A stretch of DNA of 64,000 nt from an uncultured Collinsella sp. (GTDB lineage Bacteria > Actinomycetota > Coriobacteriia > Coriobacteriales > Coriobacteriaceae): NCBI GenBank assembly GCA_934654835.1, contig CAKUGY010000001.1, positions 1 to 64,000 of the forward strand, read 5' to 3'. Position 1 is the first letter of the stretch. Every line of letters starts with the position of its first letter. Below are positions 16,706-27,306 of the stretch, piece by piece. Below the pieces are notes generated by a model. The model did no database searches and was not told the DNA's origin. It was given only the letters and a program-made list of their open reading frames with translations. The translations under genes were made by a program, and so were the position numbers.

Positions 16706-16975
16706 TTAGAAATGAAAAGCCCGTTACCCAAGCGGTGACGGGCTTTTTTGCTACCGAACGCCGGGATTCGAACCCGGCAGGGTGCGGAGCTGAGGAAACG
16801 CGAAGCGTTTTCCAGCGCAGCACGCAAGGAGCGGAGCGACGCAGCGGAAGCGGGCGGCGCCAACCGTACGCGGACATCCCGTTGGGGGCACCATTCGAAA
16901 TGAAAAGCCCGTTACCCAAGCGGTGACGGGCTTTTTGCTATCCATATGCCGGGATTCGAACCCGACAGGGTGCAG
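16688..16975 (+). repeat. Duplicated tRNA-Glu 3' end with antisense T arm
   Basis: A 100-bp stretch at 16688-16787 recurs at 16876-16975 with a few differences. It holds the last 18 bases of tRNA-Glu, its terminator, and a segment CGGGATTCGAACCCG that is the reverse complement of the tRNA T arm. The two copies are 188 bases apart. The 88-base GC-rich spacer between them contains the dyad AAACGC-GA-AGCGTTTT. A similar arrangement follows tmRNA. Confidence 0.8.
16715..16749 (+). terminator. Terminator of tRNA-Glu
   Basis: A 13-bp stem AAAAGCCCGTTAC with GTGACGGGCTTTT (one G-U pair) ends in TTTTTT. An almost identical second copy lies at 16903-16936 within the duplicated segment. Confidence 0.85.
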
Positions 16976-16996
16976 ATCATGCTGCCATCCCAGGGC

Positions 16997-17219
16997 CAGT
17001 GAGCAAAAAATGGCAAATATGAGTACTGTTACCATTTTGGTAACAGCGATTTCACGCCTTCAGAAGGAGATTTCGACGTCAAAACGTCCTACAGCGGTAG
17101 AACTGCAGGCGTTTATCAGCTAAGTACTTGGACATATGTTGCGTAACACTACATATTTTGCAAAAATATAATGTTACAGGTCTTGTGACAGTACTCATAT
17201 TTGACGTTTTTTGCCCACG
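16997..17219. mobile_element. MITE-like element with about 38-bp inverted repeats
   Basis: The left end, GTGAGCAAAAAATGGCAAAT and on through ATGAGTACTGTTAC (to 17032), is the imperfect reverse complement of the right end at 17183-17215. The core CAAATATGAGTACTGT is identical. The interior, about 150 bases, is AT-rich and codes for nothing convincing. The size and structure fit a non-autonomous MITE; no target duplication could be fixed by eye. Confidence 0.65.
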
Positions 17220-17271
17220 ACCCTTTATGACCAAGGCAAATCGGAGACAAAACAGACTCCAAAGCATCCTT

Positions 17272-17310
17272 CGGAAAGAAAAACCGGGGCCCGCGTGATG
17301 CGGACCCCGG
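17272..17310 (-). terminator. Terminator of glutamine synthetase
   Basis: On the minus strand, CCGGGGTCCGC pairs with GCGGGCCCCGG and is followed by TTTTTCTTTCC. It lies about 30 bases past the stop codon. Confidence 0.85.
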
Positions 17311-17341
17311 CTCAAAACCGTGACGATATGTCAGTTACGCT

Positions 17342-19429
<2,088 letters not shown>

Positions 19430-19514
19430 ACGGAACTCCCTTCGTATCGGCACCGCGTGAGATGCGGTGTTGATTACTAACGAACGAGCCTTAGATTAGA
19501 CTCGCCGTGTTTCC

Positions 19515-19535
19515 GCAACATTACCGTTATGTTGC
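19515..19535. promoter_or_regulatory. Dyad upstream of glutamine synthetase
   Basis: GCAACAT (19515-19521) and ATGTTGC (19529-19535) are exact inverted copies around a 7-base spacer, about 90 bases before the start codon. It may bind a nitrogen regulator; no specific family is assigned. Confidence 0.4.
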
Positions 19536-19637
19536 TGTCACGAAACCAATCAATGAGGTTACCGCATCGCGGGATTATTACCACCCTCAACAGCCAACGA
19601 ACTGTATAAATTGCAGACCTACCCGCGTGATTTTAGG

Positions 19638-19719
19638 GTAGTCAATTTGGGGCGGGGCTAAATTTACTGGTATTTTGCATTAGATACCAGTCTCTATAGC
19701 CTCGTTCTAAATTGACTGC
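19638..19719. repeat. Long imperfect inverted repeat
   Basis: The arm TAGTCAATTT and following GC-rich bases (19639-19660) pair with AAATTGACTGC and its flank (19697-19719). An inner CTGGTAT/ATACCAG pair closes the hairpin. A related arm, TAGTCAATTTGGGACGGGG, occurs at 36101-36119. The rest of 19430-19852 holds no gene. Confidence 0.55.
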
Positions 19720-19852
19720 TCCGCTATAGGCAATGTCGATAGCAAAGCATCTTTGATTGGTATCCCCAAATAGCGAGTGAAACTCCACCGTGGCACAGTG
19801 GTGCTGTAGAATCCTTACAACACATCGCACTAAATATCTAAAGGAGCACGAT

Positions 19853-20725
19853 ATGCGCGTCGACGAGGTTTTTAAGCAGGCAGCATCCCAGAACACCACG
19901 CCCGTTTCGTTTGAGATGTTCCCGCCCAAGGGCGAGCTCACCCTCGATACGGCTCGCGAGGTGGCAGGCAACCTGTGCAAGCTTTCGCCGAGCTTTGTCT
20001 CGGTCACCTGCTCTGCCGGCGGCTCGGGCAACGGTGCCACCACCGCTCCTATCGCGCATATGATTTCGAGCGAATTCAATACGCCCTCGGTGGCACACCT
20101 CACCTGCGTTGGTCGCACCCACGCCGACATCGCCGCCAAGATCGACGAGTATCGCTCGGCCGGCGTGGAAAACATCCTGGCCCTGCGCGGCGACCTTCCC
20201 GCCGGCGCGACCGAGGACGACAAGCCCGCCTCCGACTACGCCTATGCCCGCGACCTCATCCCCGAGCTCGTCGACGCCGGCTTTTGTGTGGGCGCCGCAG
20301 CCTACCCCGAGGGCCACATCGCCTGCGAGGACCTTAACCTCTCGGTCGAGCACCTCAAGCAAAAGCAAGACGCCGGCGCGAGCTTCTTTGTGACGCAGCT
20401 CTTCTTTGATAACGAGTGCTTCTACCGCTTCCGCGAGCTTGCCGACAAGGCCGGTATCACCGTGCCCATCACCGCGGGCATCATGCCGTTTATGGGTAAG
20501 TCGCAGATCAGCCGCATGGTCTTTATGTGCGGCGCGTCGCTGCCCTCCCCCGTCATCAAGATCCTCGCCAAGTACGAGAACGACCCCGAGAGCTTGCAAG
20601 CCGCCGGTGTAGATTATGCCGCCCGTCAGCTTTGCGACCTTAAGGAGCACGGAGCCGACGGCCTGCACCTGTACACTATGAACCGTCCTGCAATCGCCGC
20701 GACCATTATGGAGCGCCTGGGGTAA
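19853..20725 (+). CDS. metF: 5,10-methylenetetrahydrofolate reductase
   Basis: Reduces methylene-THF to methyl-THF, the methyl donor for the methionine synthase two genes downstream. The 290-residue protein has the MetF barrel pattern: SFEMFPPKGE near the N-terminus, HLTCVGRT at about 83, NILALRGDLP at about 105 and FFVTQLFFDN at about 180, with the FAD-binding barrel throughout. ATG 19853 follows AAGGAGCACGAT. Its stop codon overlaps the start of the next gene, so metF, the reactivation protein and metH form one operon. Confidence 0.95.
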   Translation: MRVDEVFKQAASQNTTPVSFEMFPPKGELTLDTAREVAGNLCKLSPSFVSVTCSAGGSGNGATTAPIAHMISSEFNTPSVAHLTCVGRTHADIAAKIDEYRSAGVENILALRGDLPAGATEDDKPASDYAYARDLIPELVDAGFCVGAAAYPEGHIACEDLNLSVEHLKQKQDAGASFFVTQLFFDNECFYRFRELADKAGITVPITAGIMPFMGKSQISRMVFMCGASLPSPVIKILAKYENDPESLQAAGVDYAARQLCDLKEHGADGLHLYTMNRPAIAATIMERLG

Positions 20726-21513
20726 TGGAAAAACCGCACATCGATACAACCGACGTCGAAGTGCCGGCCGACCTTGCGTCGCCGGCGCTTTACCGTGTCG
20801 ATGCTGCCCACCACCCCCGCGTCGACCGCGCCGAGATGCTGCGGTATCTGGGCTACGGCGGCCAGCAAATTGAGCCCGACCTGTCACGACGAATTGAGCT
20901 TGTGGTCGAGCGCCTAGAGCTAGACATTGAGCCCCGCGGCGTGCGTCGCGTCTTTGCCGTCGATGCCACGGGCGTCGACGAGCAGGGCGAACCTTGCATT
21001 CACTTGGTTGGCACCAATGTTGAGCTGCGAGGTCGCGATATCTATCGTCATCTTAAGGACGCCCGCTTGGCAGCGCTCATGGCCTGCACCCTCGGGATGG
21101 CCGCCGAGCGCCGCCTGCGAACCACCGGAGCCCAGCAACCCCTGGAGGGCGCTGTGCTCGACGCCGCTTGCTCGGCATATGTTGAGGCCGCCGTTGAGCA
21201 GATGGACCAGCAGGTCAAGGCGGACGCTGCCGCACACGGACTCGCCGGCAACTGGCGCTTTAGCCCCGGCTACGGCGACTGCCCGCTCTCGGCCCAGCGC
21301 TCAATCGTGGATGCGCTCAACGCCACGCGCCTCATTGGACTCACCGTCACGCCCACCAGCCTGCTCATGCCCACCAAGAGCGTGACCGCAGTGATCGGCC
21401 TGTTCGACGGCGAAGTCCACGACGCCCAGACCCGCCCCACCTGCAATATCTGCCGCATGCGCGAACACTGTCGCTTCCGTGCCGCCCACACCACCTGCTA
21501 TTCCAGCCATTAG
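20725..21513 (+). CDS. Methionine synthase reactivation-domain protein
   Basis: A 262-residue protein matching the C-terminal activation domain of cobalamin-dependent MetH, here as a separate chain. The motif RFSPGYGDCPLS at about residues 173-184 corresponds to the AdoMet-binding RxxxGY signature. The tail carries a cysteine group (CNICRMREHC, then C at 259) not found in E. coli MetH. It sits between metF and a metH that lacks this domain, overlapping metF by one base and ending 9 bases before metH. Reductive methylation of inactive cobalamin is the likely role. Thermotoga has a comparable split arrangement. Confidence 0.9.
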   Translation: MEKPHIDTTDVEVPADLASPALYRVDAAHHPRVDRAEMLRYLGYGGQQIEPDLSRRIELVVERLELDIEPRGVRRVFAVDATGVDEQGEPCIHLVGTNVELRGRDIYRHLKDARLAALMACTLGMAAERRLRTTGAQQPLEGAVLDAACSAYVEAAVEQMDQQVKADAAAHGLAGNWRFSPGYGDCPLSAQRSIVDALNATRLIGLTVTPTSLLMPTKSVTAVIGLFDGEVHDAQTRPTCNICRMREHCRFRAAHTTCYSSH

Positions 21514-21522
21514 GAGCCATCG

Positions 21523-24078
21523 ATGTTTACTCCGCTTATCACTCATGATTCTGACGGCGCTGCGTTGGCGGCGCCTGTCAATGCCGCGCGCCTCAACGGC
21601 GCCACGTACAAGACGCGCACGATCGACGACCTGTGCATCAAGGACGATCGCCTGCGTGCCGCCATCGAAGGCACCGGGCATCTGCTGTTTGACGGCGGCA
21701 TGGGCACCATGCTGCAGGCCGCCGGTATGAAGGCCGGCGCCCTGCCCGAGCTCCTCAACTTTGAGGAGCCCGAGGTCATCACCGACATCCAGCGCCAGTA
21801 CGTCGAGGCCGGCTGTGACGTGATCACCGCCAACACCTTTGGCGCGAACGCCCACAAACTCGACGGCGCCGCCACCGTGGCCGATGTCTTTGCCGCGGCC
21901 GTCACCTGCGCCCGTGAGGCCGGCGCCCGCTACGTCGCCGGCGACATCGGCCCCATCGGCGCCCTACTGCGCCCCCTGGGCACCCTCAGCTTTGACGAGG
22001 CCTACGACCTCTTTGCCGAGGAGGTGCGTGCCGGCGTCGCTGCGGGCGTCGACCTCTTTATTATCGAGACCATGACCGACCTGGCCGAGATCAAGGCCGC
22101 CGTCCTCGCCTGCCGCGAGAACTCCGACCTGCCCGTCTTTGCCACCATGACTTTTGAGGAAGACGGCCGCACCTTCTTGGGCACAAGCCCCGAGGTCGCC
22201 GCCATCACCCTCGACGCCATCGGCGCCGATGTCCTGGGCATCAACTGCAGCCAGGGCCCGGCCGAGCTCCGCGGACTCGCCGCGCGCATGCTCACCGTCA
22301 CCAACAAGCCCGTCATGGTGCAGGCAAATGCGGGACTACCCCGCGTGGACGATGACGGCAACACCGTCTTTGACATCCAGGCACCCGAATACGCCGAGGC
22401 CGTCGCCGGCATAATCGAGGACGGCGTGAGCGTCGTCGGCGGCTGTTGCGGCACCACGCCCGCGCACATGGCGGCACTTCGCACCCTCATCGACAACCAC
22501 ACGCCCAGTGTGCGTCACCGCAAGCCCAGCATGTCGGTCACGAGCGCCCAGACGGTCGTAGACCTTCCCTGCGATGGCCACAAGATCGCCGTCATCGGCG
22601 AGCGCATCAACCCCACCGGCAAAAAGCGCCTGCAGCAGGCCCTGCGCGATGGCGACCTGGATTACGTCGTGAGCCAGGGCATCAGCCAGCAGGAGCAGGG
22701 CGCCGACATCCTAGATGTCAACGTGGGCCTGCCCGAGATCGATGAGGTCAAGATCATCCAGCAGGCAACCGAGCAGCTCCAGGGCTCCACCCTCCTGCCG
22801 CTACAGATCGACTCCACCGACCCCGCCGCCGTCGAGGCGGCCGTGCGCCGCTACGCCGGCAAACCCATCATCAACTCGGTTAACGGCAAGCAGCAGATCA
22901 TGGACGAGATCTTCCCGCTGGTCGCCCACTATGGCACCAACGTCGTCGGCCTCACGCTCGACGAAGGCGGCATCCCCGATACCGCCGAGGCCCGCTTTGC
23001 CATCGCCGAGCGCATCGTGGCCGAGGCCGCCCGCTACGGCATCGGCCCGGATCGCATCCTCATCGACTGCCTGGTCATGACCGCCTCGACCAACCAGCGC
23101 CAGGCCGAGCAGATCCCGCGCGCCATGTCGCTGTGCAAGGAGCGCCTGGGCGTCAAGTGCGCGCTCGGCGTATCGAACATCAGCTTTGGCCTGCCCGCCC
23201 GCCCGCTGCTGGGCTCGGTCTTTTTGGCCGCCGCGTTTGGCGCGGGCCTGGACGCCCCTATCATGAACCCGGGCTCCAAGCGCTTTATGGACACCGTCTA
23301 CAGCTATCGCGTGCTGAGCGTTGAGGATGAGGGCTCGACCGGATACATCGAGCGCTACGCCGGCTGGACCGACCCGTACAAGATCGCCGCGAATCCGGCG
23401 GCAGCCCAGGCAGCATCGAGCGATGCCGCGCCCGCCGCGGGCACCACCGCCAGCGCCGACGACGATCCCATCCGCCACATGGTCGTCTCGGGTCGTAAGG
23501 GCGAGATCGCGGCCGAGACCGAGCGCCTGCTGGCCGACCACGACGCCATGGACCTCATCAATAACCACTTTATTCCTGCCCTCGACGAGGTCGGTGTCCT
23601 CTTCGATCAGGGCAAATTCTTCTTGCCGCAGCTCATGGCCTCGGCAGAAGCAGCGCGCGTGGGCTTCGATACCATCAAGCGTCTGATGCCCGCCGGCGAG
23701 ATTGCCGACAAGGGCAAGATCTGCGTGGCCACCGTCAAGGGCGACATCCACGATATCGGTAAGAACATCGTCAAGATGCTGCTCGACAACTACGGCTACA
23801 CCGTCTTTGACCTGGGCCGCGACGTCGACCCGCAAGAGGTGCTCAAGACCGTCAAGGAGCGCGACATCAAACTCGTCGGCCTTTCGGCGCTTATGACCAC
23901 CACGGTCGTCGCCATGGAGGAGACCATCAAGCTGCTCCATTCGGAAGTTCCGGGCGTCAAGATCATCGTGGGCGGCGCCGTGCTCACCCCCGAATACGCC
24001 AAGCAGATCGGCGCGGACTACTACGCCAAGGACGCCGCCGAGAGCGCGCGCATCGCCGAAGAGGTCTTTGGCCGGTAA
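21523..24078 (+). CDS. metH: Cobalamin-dependent methionine synthase, short form
   Basis: Transfers the methyl of methyl-THF to homocysteine through cobalamin. The 851-residue chain has, in order, the homocysteine domain (FDGGMGTML near 53, zinc ligands in GINCSQGP and GGCCGTTP), the pterin domain (ERINPTGKKR near 362, LDVNVGLPEID), an alanine/proline linker (about 625-650), a cobalamin cap and the cobalamin domain with DIHDIGKNIV near 742, where histidine ligates cobalt. It stops there: the activation domain of full-length enzymes (about 1,200 residues) is missing and is encoded by the upstream gene. ATG 21523 follows AGGAGCC. Confidence 0.95.
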   Translation: MFTPLITHDSDGAALAAPVNAARLNGATYKTRTIDDLCIKDDRLRAAIEGTGHLLFDGGMGTMLQAAGMKAGALPELLNFEEPEVITDIQRQYVEAGCDVITANTFGANAHKLDGAATVADVFAAAVTCAREAGARYVAGDIGPIGALLRPLGTLSFDEAYDLFAEEVRAGVAAGVDLFIIETMTDLAEIKAAVLACRENSDLPVFATMTFEEDGRTFLGTSPEVAAITLDAIGADVLGINCSQGPAELRGLAARMLTVTNKPVMVQANAGLPRVDDDGNTVFDIQAPEYAEAVAGIIEDGVSVVGGCCGTTPAHMAALRTLIDNHTPSVRHRKPSMSVTSAQTVVDLPCDGHKIAVIGERINPTGKKRLQQALRDGDLDYVVSQGISQQEQGADILDVNVGLPEIDEVKIIQQATEQLQGSTLLPLQIDSTDPAAVEAAVRRYAGKPIINSVNGKQQIMDEIFPLVAHYGTNVVGLTLDEGGIPDTAEARFAIAERIVAEAARYGIGPDRILIDCLVMTASTNQRQAEQIPRAMSLCKERLGVKCALGVSNISFGLPARPLLGSVFLAAAFGAGLDAPIMNPGSKRFMDTVYSYRVLSVEDEGSTGYIERYAGWTDPYKIAANPAAAQAASSDAAPAAGTTASADDDPIRHMVVSGRKGEIAAETERLLADHDAMDLINNHFIPALDEVGVLFDQGKFFLPQLMASAEAARVGFDTIKRLMPAGEIADKGKICVATVKGDIHDIGKNIVKMLLDNYGYTVFDLGRDVDPQEVLKTVKERDIKLVGLSALMTTTVVAMEETIKLLHSEVPGVKIIVGGAVLTPEYAKQIGADYYAKDAAESARIAEEVFGR

Positions 24079-24186
24079 CACAACGGAAACAACCCCGCAC
24101 CAAAACGTGCCGCATGTGCCACTTGGCGCGTGCGGCACGTTAGAATAAAGGGGACTATGCTCGTTTTGGCAGATAGGAGCGCAAGG

Positions 24187-25599
24187 ATGGCGATCACGCC
24201 TGCAGAAATCGCGGAAACCCGCGGCATGGTTGAGGAGCAGAACCTCGACATCAGGACCATCACCATGGGTGTTTCGCTCATGGGTTGCGGCGACGAGAAC
24301 CTCGACCGCACGTGCACGAAGATCTACGACCACGTGACGCACACGGCTGAGCACTTGGTCGAGACCGCCGAAAACCTCGAGCGCGAGTACGGTATCCCCA
24401 TCGTCAACAAGCGCGTCTCCGTCACCCCGGTGGCGCAGATCGCCGCTTGCTGCAAGGATGAGGACCTCACCCCCATCGCGCACGCCCTCGACCGTGCGGC
24501 CGAGACACTCGGCATCGACTACCTGGGCGGCTTCTCCGCGCTTGTCCAGAAGGGCATCGGCGACGCCGACCGCCGCGTTATCCAGTCCATTCCGCAGGCG
24601 CTCGCCACCACGAGCCGCGTCTGCTCCAGCGTCAACGTCGCCAGCCTGCGCGCCGGCATCAACATGGACGCCGTGCTCATGGCCGCGCAGACCATCATCG
24701 ACGCCGCCAAGCTCACGGCCGACCAGGACTCCGTCGGCGCCTCTAAGTTTGTCTGCTTTGCCAACATGGTCGAGGACTCCCCGTTTATGGCGGGCGCCGT
24801 CCACGGCGGTGGCGAGGCCGACGCCGTCATCAACGTTGGCGTCTCGGGCCCCGGCGTTATGGCCGCGGCCCTGGAGAAGCTCCCCGACTCCGCCTCGATG
24901 ATGGAGGTCGCCGAGAAGATCAAGCAGACCGCCTTTAAGATCACCCGTGCTGGCGAGCTCATGAGCCGCGAGGCCGCCCATCGTCTGGGTGTCGAAAAGG
25001 GCATTGTCGACCTGTCGCTTGCACCTACGCCCGCCATTGGCGACTCCGTTGCCCGCATCCTCGAGATCATCGGTGTTGGCACCTGCGGCGGCCCGGGCAC
25101 GACCTGCGCGCTTGCTATGCTCAACGACGCCGTCAAGAAGGGCGGCGTCATGGCCAGCTCCAGCGTCGGCGGCCTCTCGGGCGCCTTTATCCCCGTGTCC
25201 GAGGACGCCGGCATGATCGCCGCCGTCGAGGCCGGCGCGCTTTCGCTTGAGAAGCTTGAGGCCATGACCTGCGTGTGCTCCGTCGGCCTGGATATGATCG
25301 CCATCCCCGGTGACACCCCGGTCGAGACCATCGCCGGCATCATCGCCGACGAAATGGCTATCGGCGTCATCAACAACAAGACCACGGCAGTCCGCGTGAT
25401 CCCTGCCATCGGCAAGGGTGTGGGCGACTGCGTCGAGTACGGCGGCCTGTTCGGCCGTGCGCCCATCATGCCGGTGAACCCCAACGCCGGCACCGTGCTT
25501 GCCCACCGTGGTGGACGCTTCCCGGCACCGCTGAACTCGCTGAAGGAAGAACTAGCTGAGGGGTTCGGGCGAGGAGCCCCGGGGAGGGCAAATATATAA
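24187..25599 (+). CDS. UPF0210 (DUF711/PFL) family protein
   Basis: A 470-residue protein of the UPF0210 family, whose function is not established; it often lies beside an ACT-domain regulator, which is absent here. ATG 24187 is chosen because AGGAG lies eight bases earlier and family members begin close to this point; the frame is open to 24130. The run [12 protein letters not shown], the glycine-rich [19 protein letters not shown] and [11 protein letters not shown] are family hallmarks. The conserved end APLNSLK is followed by about 17 extra residues ([17 protein letters not shown]) and a TAA, all encoded by the arm of a palindromic element, so the natural C-terminus has probably been replaced. 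Confidence 0.85.
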   Translation: MAITPAEIAETRGMVEEQNLDIRTITMGVSLMGCGDENLDRTCTKIYDHVTHTAEHLVETAENLEREYGIPIVNKRVSVTPVAQIAACCKDEDLTPIAHALDRAAETLGIDYLGGFSALVQKGIGDADRRVIQSIPQALATTSRVCSSVNVASLRAGINMDAVLMAAQTIIDAAKLTADQDSVGASKFVCFANMVEDSPFMAGAVHGGGEADAVINVGVSGPGVMAAALEKLPDSASMMEVAEKIKQTAFKITRAGELMSREAAHRLGVEKGIVDLSLAPTPAIGDSVARILEIIGVGTCGGPGTTCALAMLNDAVKKGGVMASSSVGGLSGAFIPVSEDAGMIAAVEAGALSLEKLEAMTCVCSVGLDMIAIPGDTPVETIAGIIADEMAIGVINNKTTAVRVIPAIGKGVGDCVEYGGLFGRAPIMPVNPNAGTVLAHRGGRFPAPLNSLKEELAEGFGRGAPGRANI

Positions 25600-25735
25600 G
25601 GTCGCCTGCTCGGACAGTCCTGGCTCGCACGGAGAGCACATTAAGTGCTCTCCGGCTCGTGCGGAACTCGCGATCGACCTTATATGTCTGCCGCCCGGCG
25701 GCGGGGCTCCCGCACATCTCAACCTTGGCTGGGTT
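25556..25735. mobile_element. Palindromic element overlapping a gene end
   Basis: About 85 bases on the left form an imperfect inverted repeat with the right side. Shared blocks are GGAGCCCCG, ATATAAGGTCG (25593-25603 and inverted at 25674-25684) and the perfect centre GGAGAGCAC-ATTAA-GTGCTCTCC. The left arm encodes the last residues and stop codon of the UPF0210 gene. The structure fits a MITE or a large REP-type element. Confidence 0.65.
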
Positions 25736-25826
25736 CTGGCTCAGTGGCAGTCGCTTCGCTTCTGCCCGCCTTGGCTGTGAGGGCGGTTTGGCGTTGGAAC
25801 GGTTCTTTTTCTGAGATATTCTTGTT

Positions 25827-25858
25827 GCGGCTCTTCTTTTTGGAGGGGCCGCTTTTTT
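25827..25858 (+). terminator. Rho-independent terminator
   Basis: GCGGCTC pairs with GGGGCCGC (one G-U) and is followed by TTTTTTG. It lies 20 bases before the methyltransferase start and would end transcripts coming from the UPF0210 gene. Confidence 0.65.
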
Positions 25859-25877
25859 GTTGTGAGGGGGATGGCCC

Positions 25878-26765
25878 GTGGTTGATGAGGATGCCTATTC
25901 TGAGCTGCTTTCTGTGGATTGGAATGAGGAGTGGATGCGTTTGCAGGCTGCTCGGCGGCGGGCTGATGATTCTTTTGAGTGGGATAAAAGGGCTCGGCAT
26001 TTTCGGCCGCTTGAGACTGCTCCGTATGCCCGGGATTTTATGAAGCTGTTGGCACTCCTGCCCGGCGAGTCGGTGCTGGATATGGGGTGTGGGGCTGGGT
26101 CGATTGCTATTCCGCTTGCTCAAGCTGGGCATCCTGTGATTGCTGCTGACTTCTCTCCTGCTATGTTGGGCACGCTTGATGCTGGTATTGAATACTATGG
26201 GCTCGAGGATCGCATTACGCCGCTTGAGCTTGCTTGGGATGATGATTGGGACTTGGTTGGACCGGTCGCGAAAGCGGTGGATGTTGCCTTTGCCAGTCGC
26301 TCTGTTACGACGACCGATCTGAAAGGCGCGCTTGCCAAGCTTGACCGTACGGCTCGGCGGCGTTGTGCTGTCACCATGGTCGCTAACTCCAGCCCGCGCT
26401 ATGACCTGCACTTGATGAACGCCATTGGCGCCTCGGTTACCTGCAGTAATGGCTTTGTCTACGCCTTTAACATCCTCATTCAGATGGGTGCCCTGCCGCA
26501 GGTCACGTACTTTGAATCGCCCCGTCGCGATACTTTCGATAACCTCGAGGCGGGTGTGGCGGACTTTTCCCGCATGCTCGAGCATGGCAACGAGGATAAG
26601 ATTGACCGCCTGCGTGCATACATCGCCCAGCATATGATTGAGAATCCCAATGCCGGCGAGCCGGGGTCTAAGGGCGTGCCGCAGGGTCGCTACATGCTCG
26701 ACCATGTCCGCAAGGTCCGTTGGGCGTTTATTGCCTGGGAGCCGGTCTCTGCGAGTCATCCGTAG
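25878..26765 (+). CDS. Class I SAM-dependent methyltransferase
   Basis: A 295-residue methyltransferase. Motif I, VLDMGCGAGSIAIPLA, is at about residues 65-80 and is followed by the acidic loop AADFSPAML of motif II. The C-terminal half does not match a well-known substrate family. The GTG start at 25878 lies seven bases after GAGGGGG. The first third uses many T-ending codons, unlike its neighbours, while the last third looks like the rest of the chromosome. That difference, with the palindromic element just upstream, suggests recent acquisition or a junction. The substrate is unknown. Confidence 0.85.
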   Translation: MVDEDAYSELLSVDWNEEWMRLQAARRRADDSFEWDKRARHFRPLETAPYARDFMKLLALLPGESVLDMGCGAGSIAIPLAQAGHPVIAADFSPAMLGTLDAGIEYYGLEDRITPLELAWDDDWDLVGPVAKAVDVAFASRSVTTTDLKGALAKLDRTARRRCAVTMVANSSPRYDLHLMNAIGASVTCSNGFVYAFNILIQMGALPQVTYFESPRRDTFDNLEAGVADFSRMLEHGNEDKIDRLRAYIAQHMIENPNAGEPGSKGVPQGRYMLDHVRKVRWAFIAWEPVSASHP

Positions 26766-26934
26766 CCCATCTATAAACCGTCTGCAGCCCGCACCAGCCA
26801 CTCACTCGGCATCCGCATTCTTTGCGAACTGGGCAAACGCGCTCCACACCGCACCGTTCCTGCGCTATCGTGGGACAGCTCACGTAGATTAAGGCCCCAT
26901 CGCGGGGCGCCCCATACATAGAAAGCGAGAACCC

Positions 26935-27234
26935 ATGGCACTGACAGGAGCCCAGGTCAAGCAGCTTCGCAGCATGGCCCATCATCTCAACCCCGCCATC
27001 ATCATCGGCAAGTCCGACATCAACGACGGTACCGTCGAGCAGACGGTCGCCTACCTGGAGAAGCACGAGCTCGTTAAGTGCTCCGTGCTGGACGGCTCCA
27101 GCCTTTCTGCCCGCGAGGCCGCCGAGGAGCTTGCCGAGCGTTGCCACGCCGATGTCGTTCAGGTTATCGGCCGCAAGTTCTCGCTGTATCGTGAGTCCTC
27201 GCGCAAGGATATCGAAAAGATCAAGCTCGTCTAA
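26935..27234 (+). CDS. yhbY: CRM-domain RNA-binding protein YhbY
   Basis: A 99-residue protein that is a single CRM domain, associated in other bacteria with 50S ribosome assembly. Hallmarks are LRSMAHHLNPAIIIGK with the GxxG-like loop, LVKCSVLDGS and the end VVQVIGRKFSLYRESSRK. ATG 26935 is preceded by GAAAGCGAG, a weak ribosome site. The gene stands alone and ends in a terminator shared with the convergent regulator gene. Confidence 0.93.
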   Translation: MALTGAQVKQLRSMAHHLNPAIIIGKSDINDGTVEQTVAYLEKHELVKCSVLDGSSLSAREAAEELAERCHADVVQVIGRKFSLYRESSRKDIEKIKLV

Positions 27235-27269
27235 GAGCCAACGATCCGGCGAGCCAACACATAGCAAGC

Positions 27270-27306
27270 CTGCGGGCGTTCGAGCAATTCGGGCGCCCGT
27301 TTTTTA
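27270..27306 (+). terminator. Terminator of yhbY
   Basis: CGGGCG (27273-27278) and CGCCCG (27294-27299) flank a 15-base loop and are followed by TTTTTT. It overlaps the last bases of the convergent gene. Confidence 0.75.

Noticed and set aside
16515..16919. Small minus-strand frame with a PTGFEPVISTLKG run
   Set aside because: This is the well-known spurious translation of a tRNA read backwards, here tRNA-Glu and its repeat.
22801..25506. 901-residue minus-strand reading frame
   Set aside because: Antisense to metH and the UPF0210 gene, both of which have clear motifs.
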